The translations under genes and the position numbers were made by a program. This document shows, piece after piece, positions 7,803 through 16,575 of a DNA stretch of 61,505 nucleotides. Source of the stretch: an uncultured Lachnospiraceae bacterium (lineage in GTDB: Bacteria > Bacillota > Clostridia > Lachnospirales > Lachnospiraceae). The DNA lies in the NCBI GenBank assembly GCA_902788555.1, contig CADAKQ010000014.1, positions 1-61,505 of the forward strand, in the 5' to 3' direction. The notes below the pieces were generated by a model. That model searched no databases. It saw only the letters and a list, made by a program, of their open reading frames with translations, and was not told the origin of the DNA. Positions within the stretch are counted from its first letter, which is position 1. The number at the start of each line of letters is the position of its first letter.

Positions 7803-8441
7803 ATGGGACTAAGGTTTAGAAAAAGCATATCTGTGGCGCCCGGTGTCAAGGTCAACATAAACAAAAAAAGCGCCGGTGTTACAGTAGGCAAAAAAGGAGC
7901 CCACTACACTATAAATACAACCGGCAAGCAGACTGCTTCCGTCGGACTTCCCGGTACAGGACTTTCGTATTCAAAGTCCTTTGGCGGAAAGAAAAAAAGT
8001 AACAAAGCCTCTTCAACCAAGAAGAGTATGAACTCGTCAAGTACTTCAAGTGCAAGTGAAGATTTATTAAATGGTGCAAAATCGGCCGGTAACAATTCAG
8101 GCTGCATCATACTTGCCATAGCGGCGGTAGCTATAGTTGCGATAATCGTACTTGGTATATGGGGCATAGTAAAGCTCATAGTTAATCACCATGATAAGGA
8201 AAACACAAAAAGTAGCAGTGCTGTCGAATCGGTAGTAGATAATGATAGTTCATCCGACCAAACAGCTTTATCTGCGTCAGGCAGTTCATCTTCTGCTGAT
8301 GGAGGTGAGGAGGTCTGGGTTACAGCCAGTGGTTCAAAGTATCATTCAAAGAGCGACTGTGGCGGTATAAGCGGAGCATATAAGATAACTCTTTCCGAAG
8401 CTGAACAAAGAGGACTTACACCATGCAAAAAGTGTCACTGA
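7803..8441 (+). CDS. DUF4236 domain membrane protein
   Basis: The N-terminal 60 residues (MGLRFRKSISVAPGVKVNIN onward, with GKKGAHYTINTTGK and LPGTGLSYS) are a clear DUF4236 domain, usually found at the N-terminus of bacterial membrane or scaffold proteins. A Ser-rich linker leads to one membrane helix (about 99-127). The extracytoplasmic part ends in a small Cys/His module (YHSKSDCGGISG and GLTPCKKCH, about 175-212) resembling an Ada-type metal or treble-clef site that often closes nuclease-like proteins. The next gene starts inside its last codons, implying coupling. The function is unknown. Confidence 0.8.
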   Translation: MGLRFRKSISVAPGVKVNINKKSAGVTVGKKGAHYTINTTGKQTASVGLPGTGLSYSKSFGGKKKSNKASSTKKSMNSSSTSSASEDLLNGAKSAGNNSGCIILAIAAVAIVAIIVLGIWGIVKLIVNHHDKENTKSSSAVESVVDNDSSSDQTALSASGSSSSADGGEEVWVTASGSKYHSKSDCGGISGAYKITLSEAEQRGLTPCKKCH

Positions 8442-9175
8442 CAACTCTAAAAAAGGAATATATATCTGTTGATGGTTCATACGGCGGAAACCAGCGGTGG
8501 CTTAGAATGGATGCAGATAAACCCAATACATTATCTAACTACGGTTGTGGTCTTATTTCTGTAAATGACATCCTTTTACACATATCCGACCAACCAAACA
8601 TCACGTCAAAGGAAAAGTACATAGCGGCAATTCGTGATATGAATCGCCGCTATTTTCATGTGCTTCCATTTCTCGGATTATCAGGAATTATGATGAGCTT
8701 TTATTTGAAAATATATCTTTTTATGCATGGAAAGCATTTTAAATCCTCTTATAAAGTTAAATGGGGTGTTCTTCCTCACAATATTTTAACCAAAATAAAG
8801 GAAATGTTGGACCACGATATACCTGTAACACTTTCTATAGGTCCCTGTCTTATACGAGGCAGAAAAAAAGAGCTTCCACTATATACCTTAGAGTATCAGA
8901 CCGAAAAATCCGATGCTTTTTCTGCCAATGAAAACACCGGTTTTGAAAAGAATGAAGTGAATTTCTGTCAGGTTAATTCCGTAAAGGACCACTATGTAAA
9001 TGTAACAGGTATATATCATTTTAAGGATAATGTGGAAAACAGTATTATCACAATGCTTGAAATATCCTCATGGGGAAAGAAATTTTATATTAATTATGAT
9101 GAGTATATAAACTTCGTAAAAAAATACGACAACTTTCTATTTAGTAATATTCTATATATCAGACCAAAAAGATAA
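8423..9175 (+). CDS. Papain-like (C39-type) cysteine peptidase-like protein
   Basis: The 250-residue protein shows the order of active-site blocks of C39/papain-like peptidases: Cys42 in NYGCGLISVND, His190 in KDHYVNVTGIY, and EISSWGKKFYI near 213-223, where papain has NSWG. The Asn-to-Ser change in that last block means activity is not assured. No signal peptide is visible, and the 81-100 segment is moderately hydrophobic. It overlaps the DUF4236 gene by 19 nt in another frame, with GAGGA upstream of the ATG, so the two are one transcription and translation unit. The DUF4236 protein could be its membrane anchor or substrate, which is inference. Confidence 0.65.
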   Translation: MQKVSLTTLKKEYISVDGSYGGNQRWLRMDADKPNTLSNYGCGLISVNDILLHISDQPNITSKEKYIAAIRDMNRRYFHVLPFLGLSGIMMSFYLKIYLFMHGKHFKSSYKVKWGVLPHNILTKIKEMLDHDIPVTLSIGPCLIRGRKKELPLYTLEYQTEKSDAFSANENTGFEKNEVNFCQVNSVKDHYVNVTGIYHFKDNVENSIITMLEISSWGKKFYINYDEYINFVKKYDNFLFSNILYIRPKR

Positions 9176-9221
9176 GTATATGTCTGTATATAACTGCTTA
9201 TACATTTTACCATAACTTTTC

Positions 9222-9250
9222 TTGCTTATTTGGTGGATTTATTATATAAT
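9222..9250 (+). promoter_or_regulatory. Promoter of the Ydj-like operon
   Basis: TTGCTT and TATAAT lie exactly 17 bp apart, about 80 nt before the start at 9333. No other gene end or terminator intervenes. Confidence 0.65.
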
Positions 9251-9332
9251 TAAACTTGTTTGAATATGTCATTTTATGCGTATAAATTCATAATATATAT
9301 TGGGTTATTATAATGCAGGGGAGATTGTGTCT

Positions 9333-10115
9333 ATGGGTTCCGGGTTTGCATCAATCGGTCTTTATATTGCAGCAGCCATTGTACTTGCCGGCTTTGGTGG
9401 AGTGCTTTATATAAGACACAAGGTCAGAAAATTTAATCAAAAAATGTTTGGTGTAAAAAAAATTCCGTTAGATGAGGCTTTTTCGGGTTTTCGGGACGGA
9501 CTTGATGATACGGATATGAGTCCTAAGTCGGTTTCCGGTATGACGAGTATGCTGCTACCCGCTATAATGAGGGATTTTCCTGAATTCAATTATGAGGAAA
9601 TGAAAGAAAAAGCTAAAAATGTTTTGGAAACATTTCTTCGTGCCATAGATGAAAGACATTCATCTATTTTGTCAGAAGGTACAAGTGAACTTAGACGAGC
9701 TCTTGCGGACAGGATAGAAAAAAATTCTGTAAACCGCCAGCATGAGCATTACAAAGAAGTTAAGATTCACAGGATGGAGATTGCCAGATATGACAAGCGC
9801 TCCGGAAGATGTACCATAAGATTTCAGGCGGCAGTTCAAAGCTATCATTATATAACTGATGAGGAGGATGAGTCTAAGCTTAAGAGGGGCTCTAAGGATA
9901 GATTTGAGCAGTCCAAGTATGAAGTCGATATGATTTACATACAGGATCGTGATGTAGTGGAAAATGCCGATGAAAAAGGTGCATCCTTAACCTGTCCGCA
10001 GTGCGGTGCTCCGATTAAGATGCTTGGAGCTAAAAAATGTGCATATTGTGATACTCCAATCATAGCATTTAATATAAAGACATGGGAGTTTTCAAGATGC
10101 GAGCAGGTTGAGTAG
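9333..10115 (+). CDS. Tim44-like membrane protein with C-terminal zinc ribbon
   Basis: From the ATG at 9333 (GGGGAG 9 nt upstream; a TTG 33 nt earlier is less likely) the product is 260 residues. It begins with one membrane helix (about 4-25). A soluble domain follows with the MLPAIMRDFPEFNYEEM and AKNVLETFLRAID pattern of Tim44-like domains, and it closes with a zinc ribbon (CPQC and CAYC, about 226-244). Tim44-like domains bind membrane surfaces and partner proteins. It is the first gene of an operon with an SPFH protein, a double zinc-ribbon protein and a TPM protein, so it probably joins the same membrane complex. The family call is moderate. Confidence 0.65.
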   Translation: MGSGFASIGLYIAAAIVLAGFGGVLYIRHKVRKFNQKMFGVKKIPLDEAFSGFRDGLDDTDMSPKSVSGMTSMLLPAIMRDFPEFNYEEMKEKAKNVLETFLRAIDERHSSILSEGTSELRRALADRIEKNSVNRQHEHYKEVKIHRMEIARYDKRSGRCTIRFQAAVQSYHYITDEEDESKLKRGSKDRFEQSKYEVDMIYIQDRDVVENADEKGASLTCPQCGAPIKMLGAKKCAYCDTPIIAFNIKTWEFSRCEQVE

Positions 10116-10269
10116 ATAAAACCGTAGTATTTGTACATATCGAAAATATTTTTAAGTGAGAATAGTTTTATTGGATTTGAGTGTAATAAGTATCCGTGCA
10201 AAAGCTGCATGGGATATATTTCACATATAACTTAAACCCAAATTTAATTAAGAAGAAGGGAGATACAAA

Positions 10270-11661
10270 ATGGGATTAATTAAAGCATTAGTCAGCTCAG
10301 CAACAAGTACTATGGCAGACCAGTGGAAAGAGTACTTCTACTGCGATTCATTGCCTGATGATGTGCTGATGAGAAAAGGTCAGAAGAGAACTGACAAGGG
10401 GTCATCAAATGTTCACGGAAGAGATAACATTATCACAAATGGTTCTGTTATCGCAGTAAACGAAGGTCAGTGTATGATAATTGTAGATCAGGGTAAGGTT
10501 GCGGAAATATGTGCCGAGCCGGGTGAATTTACATACAATTCATCTACTGAGCCAAGCTTGTTTACAGGTAGCCTTGGCCAGAGTATCAAGCAGACCTTTG
10601 CTACCATGGGTAAGCGTTTCACTTTTGGTGGTGATACCGGAAAGGATCAGAGAGTTTACTTCTTTAACATTAAGGAGATCAAGGAAAAGTTATTTGGTGC
10701 ACCACAGCCTATTCCTTTCAGAGTTGTAGACAGCAAGATTAATCTTGATATAGATACTTCTGTCAGGGTAAGCGGTAAGTATTCATATCATATAACTAAC
10801 CCTATACTTTTTTATACAAATGTTTGTGCAAATGTGCCTGATGAATATAAGGCTTCAGATGTTGAAGGTATGATGAAGAGTGAGCTTATCGCTGCTTTAA
10901 CTCCTTCATTTGCAGAGATTTCAAACCTTGAAATCAGACCTAACCAGATTTCTGCACATCAAAATGAGATGGTTGATATCTTAAATCAGCAGCTTAATGA
11001 CAAGTGGGCTAATTTAAGAGGTATCGAGATTGTTTCCATAGCATTTAACCCTATGACTTTGCCGGAGGAGGATCAGCAGCTTATCAAGGAGGCTCAGAGA
11101 ACAGGAATGCTTCAGAGCCAGACTATGGCAGCAGCTACTCTTGTCGGAGCACAGGCAGATGCTATGAAGGCAGCAGCTTCAAACGAAGGTGGTGCTATGA
11201 TGGGCTTTATGGGACTTAACATGGCTCAGAATGCAGGTGGATTTAATCCACAGGCACTTTATGCAGGCGGACAACAGCAGCAGATGATGCAGCAACAACA
11301 GATGCAGCAACAACAGATGATGCAACAGCAGCAGATGCAGCAACAGGCAGCACCTCAGCCACAGGCTCAGGCACCTGCAGGTGATAGCTGGACATGTGAG
11401 TGTGGAGCTGTCAATACTGCTAAGTTCTGTAGTGAGTGTGGCAAGCCAAAGCCGGCACCTGCTCCATCAGCAGATGGTTGGACTTGTGAGTGTGGTACCG
11501 TAAATAAGGGTAAATTCTGTCAGAATTGTGGCAAGCCAAAGCCGGCAGGAGCACCACTTTACAAGTGTGATAAATGTGGTTGGGAGCCTGAGGACCCAAA
11601 GAACCCGCCTAAGTTCTGTCCACAGTGCGGTGACCCATTTGATGATAATGATATACAGTAA
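10270..11661 (+). CDS. SPFH-domain protein with C-terminal zinc ribbons (YdjI-like)
   Basis: The 463-residue protein matches the SPFH/virion-core-like family of Bacillus YdjI: an N-terminal segment with ADQWKEYFYC, an NGSVIAVNEGQCMIIVDQGK strand pair, then a flotillin-like body. A Gln-rich linker (about residues 335-362, QQQMMQQQQMQQ-type) precedes three zinc ribbons (CECG/CSEC, CECG/CQNC, CDKC/CPQC). In Bacillus, YdjI with YdjG and YdjH recruits a PspA homologue to the membrane under envelope stress. Here the YdjG- and YdjH-like genes follow directly, but no PspA gene is present. The CAG-rich linker DNA is a repeat tract prone to length change. Confidence 0.85.
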   Translation: MGLIKALVSSATSTMADQWKEYFYCDSLPDDVLMRKGQKRTDKGSSNVHGRDNIITNGSVIAVNEGQCMIIVDQGKVAEICAEPGEFTYNSSTEPSLFTGSLGQSIKQTFATMGKRFTFGGDTGKDQRVYFFNIKEIKEKLFGAPQPIPFRVVDSKINLDIDTSVRVSGKYSYHITNPILFYTNVCANVPDEYKASDVEGMMKSELIAALTPSFAEISNLEIRPNQISAHQNEMVDILNQQLNDKWANLRGIEIVSIAFNPMTLPEEDQQLIKEAQRTGMLQSQTMAAATLVGAQADAMKAAASNEGGAMMGFMGLNMAQNAGGFNPQALYAGGQQQQMMQQQQMQQQQMMQQQQMQQQAAPQPQAQAPAGDSWTCECGAVNTAKFCSECGKPKPAPAPSADGWTCECGTVNKGKFCQNCGKPKPAGAPLYKCDKCGWEPEDPKNPPKFCPQCGDPFDDNDIQ

Positions 11662-11719
11662 TTGAAAAATTACAGAATAAGTAAATCATTTGTTAAGAAG
11701 AAATATAAAGAAATTATGG

Positions 11720-11753
11720 TTTGGTAATTGTGGGAAAACCTGCAATTACCAAA
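11720..11753 (+). terminator. Long hairpin inside the Ydj-like operon
   Basis: TTTGGTAATTG and CAATTACCAAA pair perfectly. The stem continues inward through T-G, G-T and two G-C pairs to an AAAA loop, about 15 bp in all. Only a weak CTTTTAT follows, so it is more likely a partial terminator, attenuator or processing site. It would lower expression of the downstream genes relative to the SPFH gene. Confidence 0.55.
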
Positions 11754-11809
11754 CTTTTATAAGGATAATATGTTTATTTAATATACATTTTGTCTTATGG
11801 AGGTGGATT

Positions 11810-12889
11810 ATGGCAGGATTGATAGAATACGATTGCCCCAATTGTGGTGGCAAGGTTCAATATGATGCCACGTCGCAGCAGATGAAATGTCCGTACTGTG
11901 ATTCAGTATTTGATATGGCTGTACTTCAGGAAAGAGATGAGATTTTAAATCAACCCGAAGCAGATATGGAATGGGGAAATAAAGCAGGACAGGACTGGAC
12001 ACCGGGCGAGACGGATGGTATGAGGGTTTATTCTTGTAATACCTGTGGTGGTGAAATCATAGTGGATGAAAATGTCGGTGCGACTGCATGCCCTTACTGT
12101 GACAGTCCGGTAGTAATGGTTGGTCAGTTCAAGGGCGATCTTAAACCAGATTACATTATACCGTTTAAAAAGGATAAAAACGCTGCCAAGCAGGCATATT
12201 TTAATCATCTTAAGGGCAAGAAGCTGTTGCCTAAGATATTTAAGGATCAAAATCATATTGATGAGATAAAGGGAGTATATGTTCCGTTTTGGTTATTTGA
12301 TGCTGATGTAGATGCCAATATGAGTTTCAATGCCACTAAGGAAAAACATTGGAGTGATAGCAGTTACAATTATACCAAGACTGAGCATTACCTGTTACAA
12401 AGAAGGGCAGACCTTTCATTTAGAAGGGTACCGGTTGATGGCTCATCTCAGATGGAGGATACTCTTATGGAATCCATAGAGCCTTATGATTTTAGAGAAG
12501 CAGTTCCTTTTCAGTCGGCATATCTGTCAGGATTTTTGGCAGATAAATATGATGTAAATGCTGAGCAGAGTATCGACAGAGCCAATCAGAGAATAAAGCA
12601 AAGTGCAGAGGACGTTATGAAGGAATCTGTTCAGGGATATTCTTCGGTTACTACTGCAAGTAATAATGTCCGTATCAAAGAGGGCGTAACCAAGTATGCA
12701 CTCTATCCGGTATGGTTGCTCAATACTACGTGGAATGGCGAGCATTATTACTTCGCGATGAATGGACAGACGGGTAAGCTGGTTGGTGACCTACCTTGTG
12801 ATAAGAGTGCTTACAAAAAGGGACTCTTTGCATGGACAGCTATTCTTGGTGCGATATTTACATGTCTTTCACTGTTTGTAATATTTTAA
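11810..12889 (+). CDS. Double zinc-ribbon membrane protein (YdjG-like)
   Basis: The start at 11810 is chosen because GGAGG lies 6 nt before it. An upstream in-frame extension to 11690 would cross the operon hairpin and is not protein-like. The 359-residue product begins with two zinc ribbons (CPNC/CPYC near residues 9-34, CNTC/CPYC near 77-98). An all-beta region follows (YVPFWLFDADVDAN), and the protein ends with a membrane helix (about 339-358). This is the architecture of the TFIIB-type zinc-ribbon proteins that accompany SPFH and TPM genes, including Bacillus YdjG. It lies 13 nt before the TPM gene. Its likely role is assembly of the membrane complex. Confidence 0.8.
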   Translation: MAGLIEYDCPNCGGKVQYDATSQQMKCPYCDSVFDMAVLQERDEILNQPEADMEWGNKAGQDWTPGETDGMRVYSCNTCGGEIIVDENVGATACPYCDSPVVMVGQFKGDLKPDYIIPFKKDKNAAKQAYFNHLKGKKLLPKIFKDQNHIDEIKGVYVPFWLFDADVDANMSFNATKEKHWSDSSYNYTKTEHYLLQRRADLSFRRVPVDGSSQMEDTLMESIEPYDFREAVPFQSAYLSGFLADKYDVNAEQSIDRANQRIKQSAEDVMKESVQGYSSVTTASNNVRIKEGVTKYALYPVWLLNTTWNGEHYYFAMNGQTGKLVGDLPCDKSAYKKGLFAWTAILGAIFTCLSLFVIF

Positions 12890-12901
12890 GGAGGTAGAAG
12901 G

Positions 12902-13780
12902 ATGAAAAAGAGAATTTTAGCTTTACTTACTCTTATGCTTTTGGTTCTTGTTCCTTACATACCTACCTTTGCGGCAAGCAGTAACGGAACACCGAGAGTA
13001 ACGGATGATGCAGATTTGCTTTCCGACAGCGAGGAAAAACAGCTTGAGGAAAAGCTTGATAAGATAAGCAAAAAATATAAGTGTGATGTAATAATAATCA
13101 CAAAAGAATCAATAGATGGAAAAAATCCTAACAGATATGCAAATGACTTTTTTGTTGATAATGGTTTTGGAATTGGTAAACAGAAAAGTGGAATGAGTCT
13201 TTTACTTGGAATGGAAGGTGGTCCCGGGAACAGAGATTTTGCTGTAACGGCACATAGTAAGAGTGCCAAAAAGGGCGCTCAAAAGATATTTCCATATAGT
13301 AAGACTGATGCAATATGTGAAGCTTTGTATGATGATTTGAGAAACGAGAATTATTATGCAGCCTTTGATGAATATGCTAATCAGGTACAAAACTATCTTA
13401 AGAAATATCAGATGAAAAAGATTGCATCTGTGCCTGTATCAATTCTTATAGCATTTGTAATTGCACTTATTATAATGGGCAGTCAGAAGGCTACATTAAA
13501 GAGTGTACATACCCAGCCGGCAGCGAGAAGCTATCTGGTTAATTCCAATGTAACCGGAGATGATATGCAAACCGGTATCGCCAATAATTCCGGAAATGTG
13601 GCGGGTAAGGTTGCCGCAGGTGTAGCAGCCGGCGTTGCCGCAGGAATTATAATGAGTATATGTACAGACCAGTTTATGTACAGTAATGTTAAGAAGACAC
13701 CAAAACAAACAAGCTCAGGCGGTGGCTCGATATCTCACTCATCCGGTAGCGGATATCATGGTTCTCATGGAAAATTTTAG
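12902..13780 (+). CDS. TPM-domain membrane protein (YdjH/YgcG-like)
   Basis: The 292-residue protein has a signal peptide (about 1-24) and an extracytoplasmic TPM domain (about 30-165, with RVTDDADLLSDSEEKQLEEK at its start, DVIIIT and FFVDNGFG). A membrane helix follows (about 175-193), then a second Gly/Ala-rich hydrophobic stretch (AAGVAAGVAAGIIMSI), and a Gly-Ser-His tail typical of YgcG-like proteins. TPM domains have been linked to phosphatase activity in plants and to photosystem or membrane assembly. In the Ydj system the protein is a membrane partner of the SPFH protein. GGAGG is well placed before the ATG. Terminators follow the stop codon. Confidence 0.8.
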   Translation: MKKRILALLTLMLLVLVPYIPTFAASSNGTPRVTDDADLLSDSEEKQLEEKLDKISKKYKCDVIIITKESIDGKNPNRYANDFFVDNGFGIGKQKSGMSLLLGMEGGPGNRDFAVTAHSKSAKKGAQKIFPYSKTDAICEALYDDLRNENYYAAFDEYANQVQNYLKKYQMKKIASVPVSILIAFVIALIIMGSQKATLKSVHTQPAARSYLVNSNVTGDDMQTGIANNSGNVAGKVAAGVAAGVAAGIIMSICTDQFMYSNVKKTPKQTSSGGGSISHSSGSGYHGSHGKF

Positions 13781-13784
13781 TTTT

Positions 13785-13822
13785 GAAAAACAAGTTAAAA
13801 TTATTTTTAACTTTGTTTTCTC
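13785..13822 (+). terminator. AT-rich terminator of the Ydj-like operon
   Basis: GAAAAACAAGTTAAAA and TTTTAACTTTGTTTTC pair with one bulge around a TTAT loop directly after the TPM stop codon. Confidence 0.6.
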
Positions 13823-14033
13823 AAGTCAAAAAGACTGTTTTTGTGTGAAACGAACAAAGAGCGTGGGGAATATTGACGAATAAATTTAATTTGATAAAAT
13901 AATCATAACGTGTTGATTAGTTCGTCTCCCTAGTGCATTTATACGAATTATCTACACACAATTCAGCATATGTCAAAAAGCGGAATCCGAGAGGGTTCCG
14001 TTTTTTTGTGTTTTATGATATCATATTATTTGA
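13823..14033 (+). terminator. Gene-free stretch with a GNRA-loop terminator
   Basis: The stretch between the Ydj-like operon and the hairpin element has no convincing ORF. Its clear signal is a terminator at 13981-14007: CGGAATCC, loop GAGA, GGGTTCCG (one T-G pair), then TTTTTTT. Because a terminator already follows the operon at 13785, this second one could end a short unseen transcript from about 13880. I see no good promoter for it. The hairpin also works in the other direction, less well. Confidence 0.6.
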
Positions 14034-14171
14034 ATCTCTTGGTATATAATATATCTATCGCAGGCACGCTCTCGCTACTCTCAGACGTAGCGGTACTAAG
14101 CTCGAAAAAACCTCGCTAAGTACCGACGTCTTCAAAGTACCTGCTTATAGATATATTATATACCAAGAGAT
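14034..14171 (-). repeat. Palindromic hairpin element, copy 1 (reverse orientation)
   Basis: A perfect 25-bp inverted arm pair (14034-14058 with 14147-14171, starting ATCTCTTGGTATA) encloses an 88-nt core (14059-14146). The reverse complement of the core matches cores 28991-29078 and 59308-59397 closely. The conserved landmarks of the core are GCAGGTACT at one end, CGGTACTTAGCGAGG, TTAGTACCG, and AGCGAGAGCGTGCCTGC at the other end. The arms do not match those of the other copies. The element lies between the Ydj-like operon and the membrane hydrolase gene. Confidence 0.85.
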
Positions 14172-14243
14172 ACGCAATAGATTATAATCATGATATTAAC
14201 AAAAAAATCGGATTAATGTTTAAACGTGGGGAGAATTTGAGGA

Positions 14244-16466
14244 ATGAAGAAAGTTAAGAGTTTTTTTGGAAAGCTTTGGCGGGGGATTAAAAAGCCGTTT
14301 GGGTTTATAAAAAGGAAAACCGAACCGGCAAGGGAGTTTATGAAAGAAGGACGTGCGGGCGGCATGATAGCAGAGCTTTTTTTGGCTGTTGCTTTTATGT
14401 TTTGGATCTTTGACGGAATGACCAATAATAAATTGCCTTGGCTTGTTATGTTTTTAGTAACGACGATTATTTTGCTTCTATCGGTTGGTTTGCTTAATTT
14501 AATTTTGAAAATTATATTTGGTGCGGGCAAGAGGTGTAAGTTGTATTTCTTTGTTGCATTTTTTTCAGTATGCGCCAATAATCTGATAGGCAATATGTTT
14601 CATACGATTATTTTGGCTATACTTATGAGTTTTCTTTTGACGCTTTCCGTTGATGTGCTCGGAAGATGCATATGGTCTTTTATTAAGAGCCGTAAATTTA
14701 AGCAGGTATTTGCTTATGTAGTAACTGTGCTTTCAATTGCATATATCGGTTATTACATTTCATTTTTCTTTAATGATTATTTTGGAAAAAACAGAGTAGA
14801 TTTTTATAGCCAAATTCCGGTAGCAAATTCCGAGCAGGTTTCGGGATTTGACGGATATCTTGAAAACGGACAATATAAGGTTGCTGCATTGACCTATGGC
14901 CCTGAAAGTTCTGATGATATTGTTACGGAAACTCTTGATTATACGGTATTTGATTCTGTTCGTGACAGAGGCGGGTTTACCGCCGTAACGGACCTGTTTA
15001 TTGATTACGATTTTAAGAAGGTGCCGGTTAAAGGTAAAATCTGGTATCCCGAGGGAGAGTCTGGTTGTCCTGTTTTCTTTATGGTTCACGGAAACCATGA
15101 TTCAAATGTACCGTCGTATCTTGGATATGAATACTTGGGTGAGTATCTTGCTTCCAACGGCTATGTGGTAGTTTCGGTTGATGAAAATATCATCAATGCA
15201 ACCGGCGAGGGCAATGACAAGAGAGCGATTCTTTTGCTTGATAATATGAAGTTTATTTTTGAACAAAATAAACTTGATAGCAGTATCTTAAGTGGACTTA
15301 TTGATGAAGATAAGGTGGCAATCGGCGGTCACTCAAGAGGTGGTGAGATGGTTGCTGCGGCATATCTTTTCAATGATCTTGAGGCATATCCGGAAGATGG
15401 TAATATCAAATTTGATTATCATTTTAATATTACGTCGATTGTAGCGATATCACCTGTTGTAGACCAATATATGCCGGTAAGTCATTCGGTTGAGATTTCG
15501 GATGTTAATTATCTTCTGATACATGGTGCCAATGATCAGGACGTTTCTTCCATGATGGGTGAGAAGCAGTATAACAATGTGACATTTTCAGATGAGGAGA
15601 AGGATACCTCTGGAAAGAATTCAGAAGATAAAGATTATTTAAAATCTTCGGTTTATATACTTGGTGCTAATCATGGTCAGTTCAACAGTCTTTGGGGAAG
15701 ATATGATTTGGATGGTGCATCCAATCATTATCTTAATACAAATTATTTTATCGACGAAGCTGACCAAAAGCTTATCGCGAAAGCATATATACGTGCGTTC
15801 CTTGATTCCACACTTGGGATAGATGATACCTATGAATCACTTCTTTCGGATATTTCCGGTTACAGGAGCTATCTTCCTAAGACAGTGTATATTACAAATT
15901 ATTCGGATAGTGATTTTATAGATTTGGTAACCTTTGATGATACGGTTGATATAGCAAACTTCGAAAGCGGAGCTTCCGTTGAGTGTACCGGAACGGATAC
16001 CTGGACGATTGCGCAGTACGCAAGAGGTGACGGTGGCGAAGGAGAAAATTATGTTTTTGATTGTTCATGGGAAAAGGGAAGTGAGCCTGTGGTTGAAGTG
16101 ACATTTCCTGAGATTGATATTTCTAACGGATGCATTTCATTTGAGGTGGCTGATCTGAGAGAGGATACGGAAAAATTGCAGGAAGGACTTAAATACTCTG
16201 TAGAGCTTGAGGATGCTTCAGGCAAAACTGTTACAGTTGAAAATCCTGTGCTTGTTTACCACTCACTTGCAGTTCAGCTTTATAAGCAGGAGGTACTTGC
16301 AGGCAAATATGAGTATAAGCATCAGCTTCAACGTGTTGCAATCGAGCCTTCGATGTTTGGTGATGCAAAATTTGATTATTCAAAGGTTGTTGCTATGAGA
16401 ATTATAACTGATGGAACGGACGCGGGCGAACTTTTGATCAATAATATCGGTTATTGGAGCGAATAA
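14244..16466 (+). CDS. Membrane-anchored alpha/beta hydrolase
   Basis: The 740-residue protein has about five membrane helices in its first 180 residues. An extracytoplasmic alpha/beta hydrolase domain follows (about 235-550) with an oxyanion-region HG in FMVHGNHDS, nucleophile Ser364 in GGHSRGGE, a probable acid in IHGANDQD (near 430), and a probable base in LGANHGQFN (near 477). The C-terminal 190 residues form a beta-sandwich-like region. The hydrolase resembles the PAF-acetylhydrolase/chlorophyllase-type group; the substrate is unknown, and a lipid or ester outside the cell is plausible. It appears monocistronic. A TATAAT at 14183-14188 lies upstream without a good -35, overlapping the edge of hairpin element copy 1. 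Confidence 0.75.
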   Translation: MKKVKSFFGKLWRGIKKPFGFIKRKTEPAREFMKEGRAGGMIAELFLAVAFMFWIFDGMTNNKLPWLVMFLVTTIILLLSVGLLNLILKIIFGAGKRCKLYFFVAFFSVCANNLIGNMFHTIILAILMSFLLTLSVDVLGRCIWSFIKSRKFKQVFAYVVTVLSIAYIGYYISFFFNDYFGKNRVDFYSQIPVANSEQVSGFDGYLENGQYKVAALTYGPESSDDIVTETLDYTVFDSVRDRGGFTAVTDLFIDYDFKKVPVKGKIWYPEGESGCPVFFMVHGNHDSNVPSYLGYEYLGEYLASNGYVVVSVDENIINATGEGNDKRAILLLDNMKFIFEQNKLDSSILSGLIDEDKVAIGGHSRGGEMVAAAYLFNDLEAYPEDGNIKFDYHFNITSIVAISPVVDQYMPVSHSVEISDVNYLLIHGANDQDVSSMMGEKQYNNVTFSDEEKDTSGKNSEDKDYLKSSVYILGANHGQFNSLWGRYDLDGASNHYLNTNYFIDEADQKLIAKAYIRAFLDSTLGIDDTYESLLSDISGYRSYLPKTVYITNYSDSDFIDLVTFDDTVDIANFESGASVECTGTDTWTIAQYARGDGGEGENYVFDCSWEKGSEPVVEVTFPEIDISNGCISFEVADLREDTEKLQEGLKYSVELEDASGKTVTVENPVLVYHSLAVQLYKQEVLAGKYEYKHQLQRVAIEPSMFGDAKFDYSKVVAMRIITDGTDAGELLINNIGYWSE

Positions 16467-16575
16467 AAAAGTTGTAAATTTAAAAGAAATTTGAAAGTAT
16501 GAAAAACAAAATGTTTGAAGTACAGAAAGTTTGAAAGACAGTTGTAGATAATTGAAAAAGTAGGGGAATATAAAG

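Noticed and set aside
13686-13883. Small ORF overlapping the end of the TPM gene
   Set aside because: It starts inside the TPM coding region in another frame, runs through the terminator hairpin, and has no family features.
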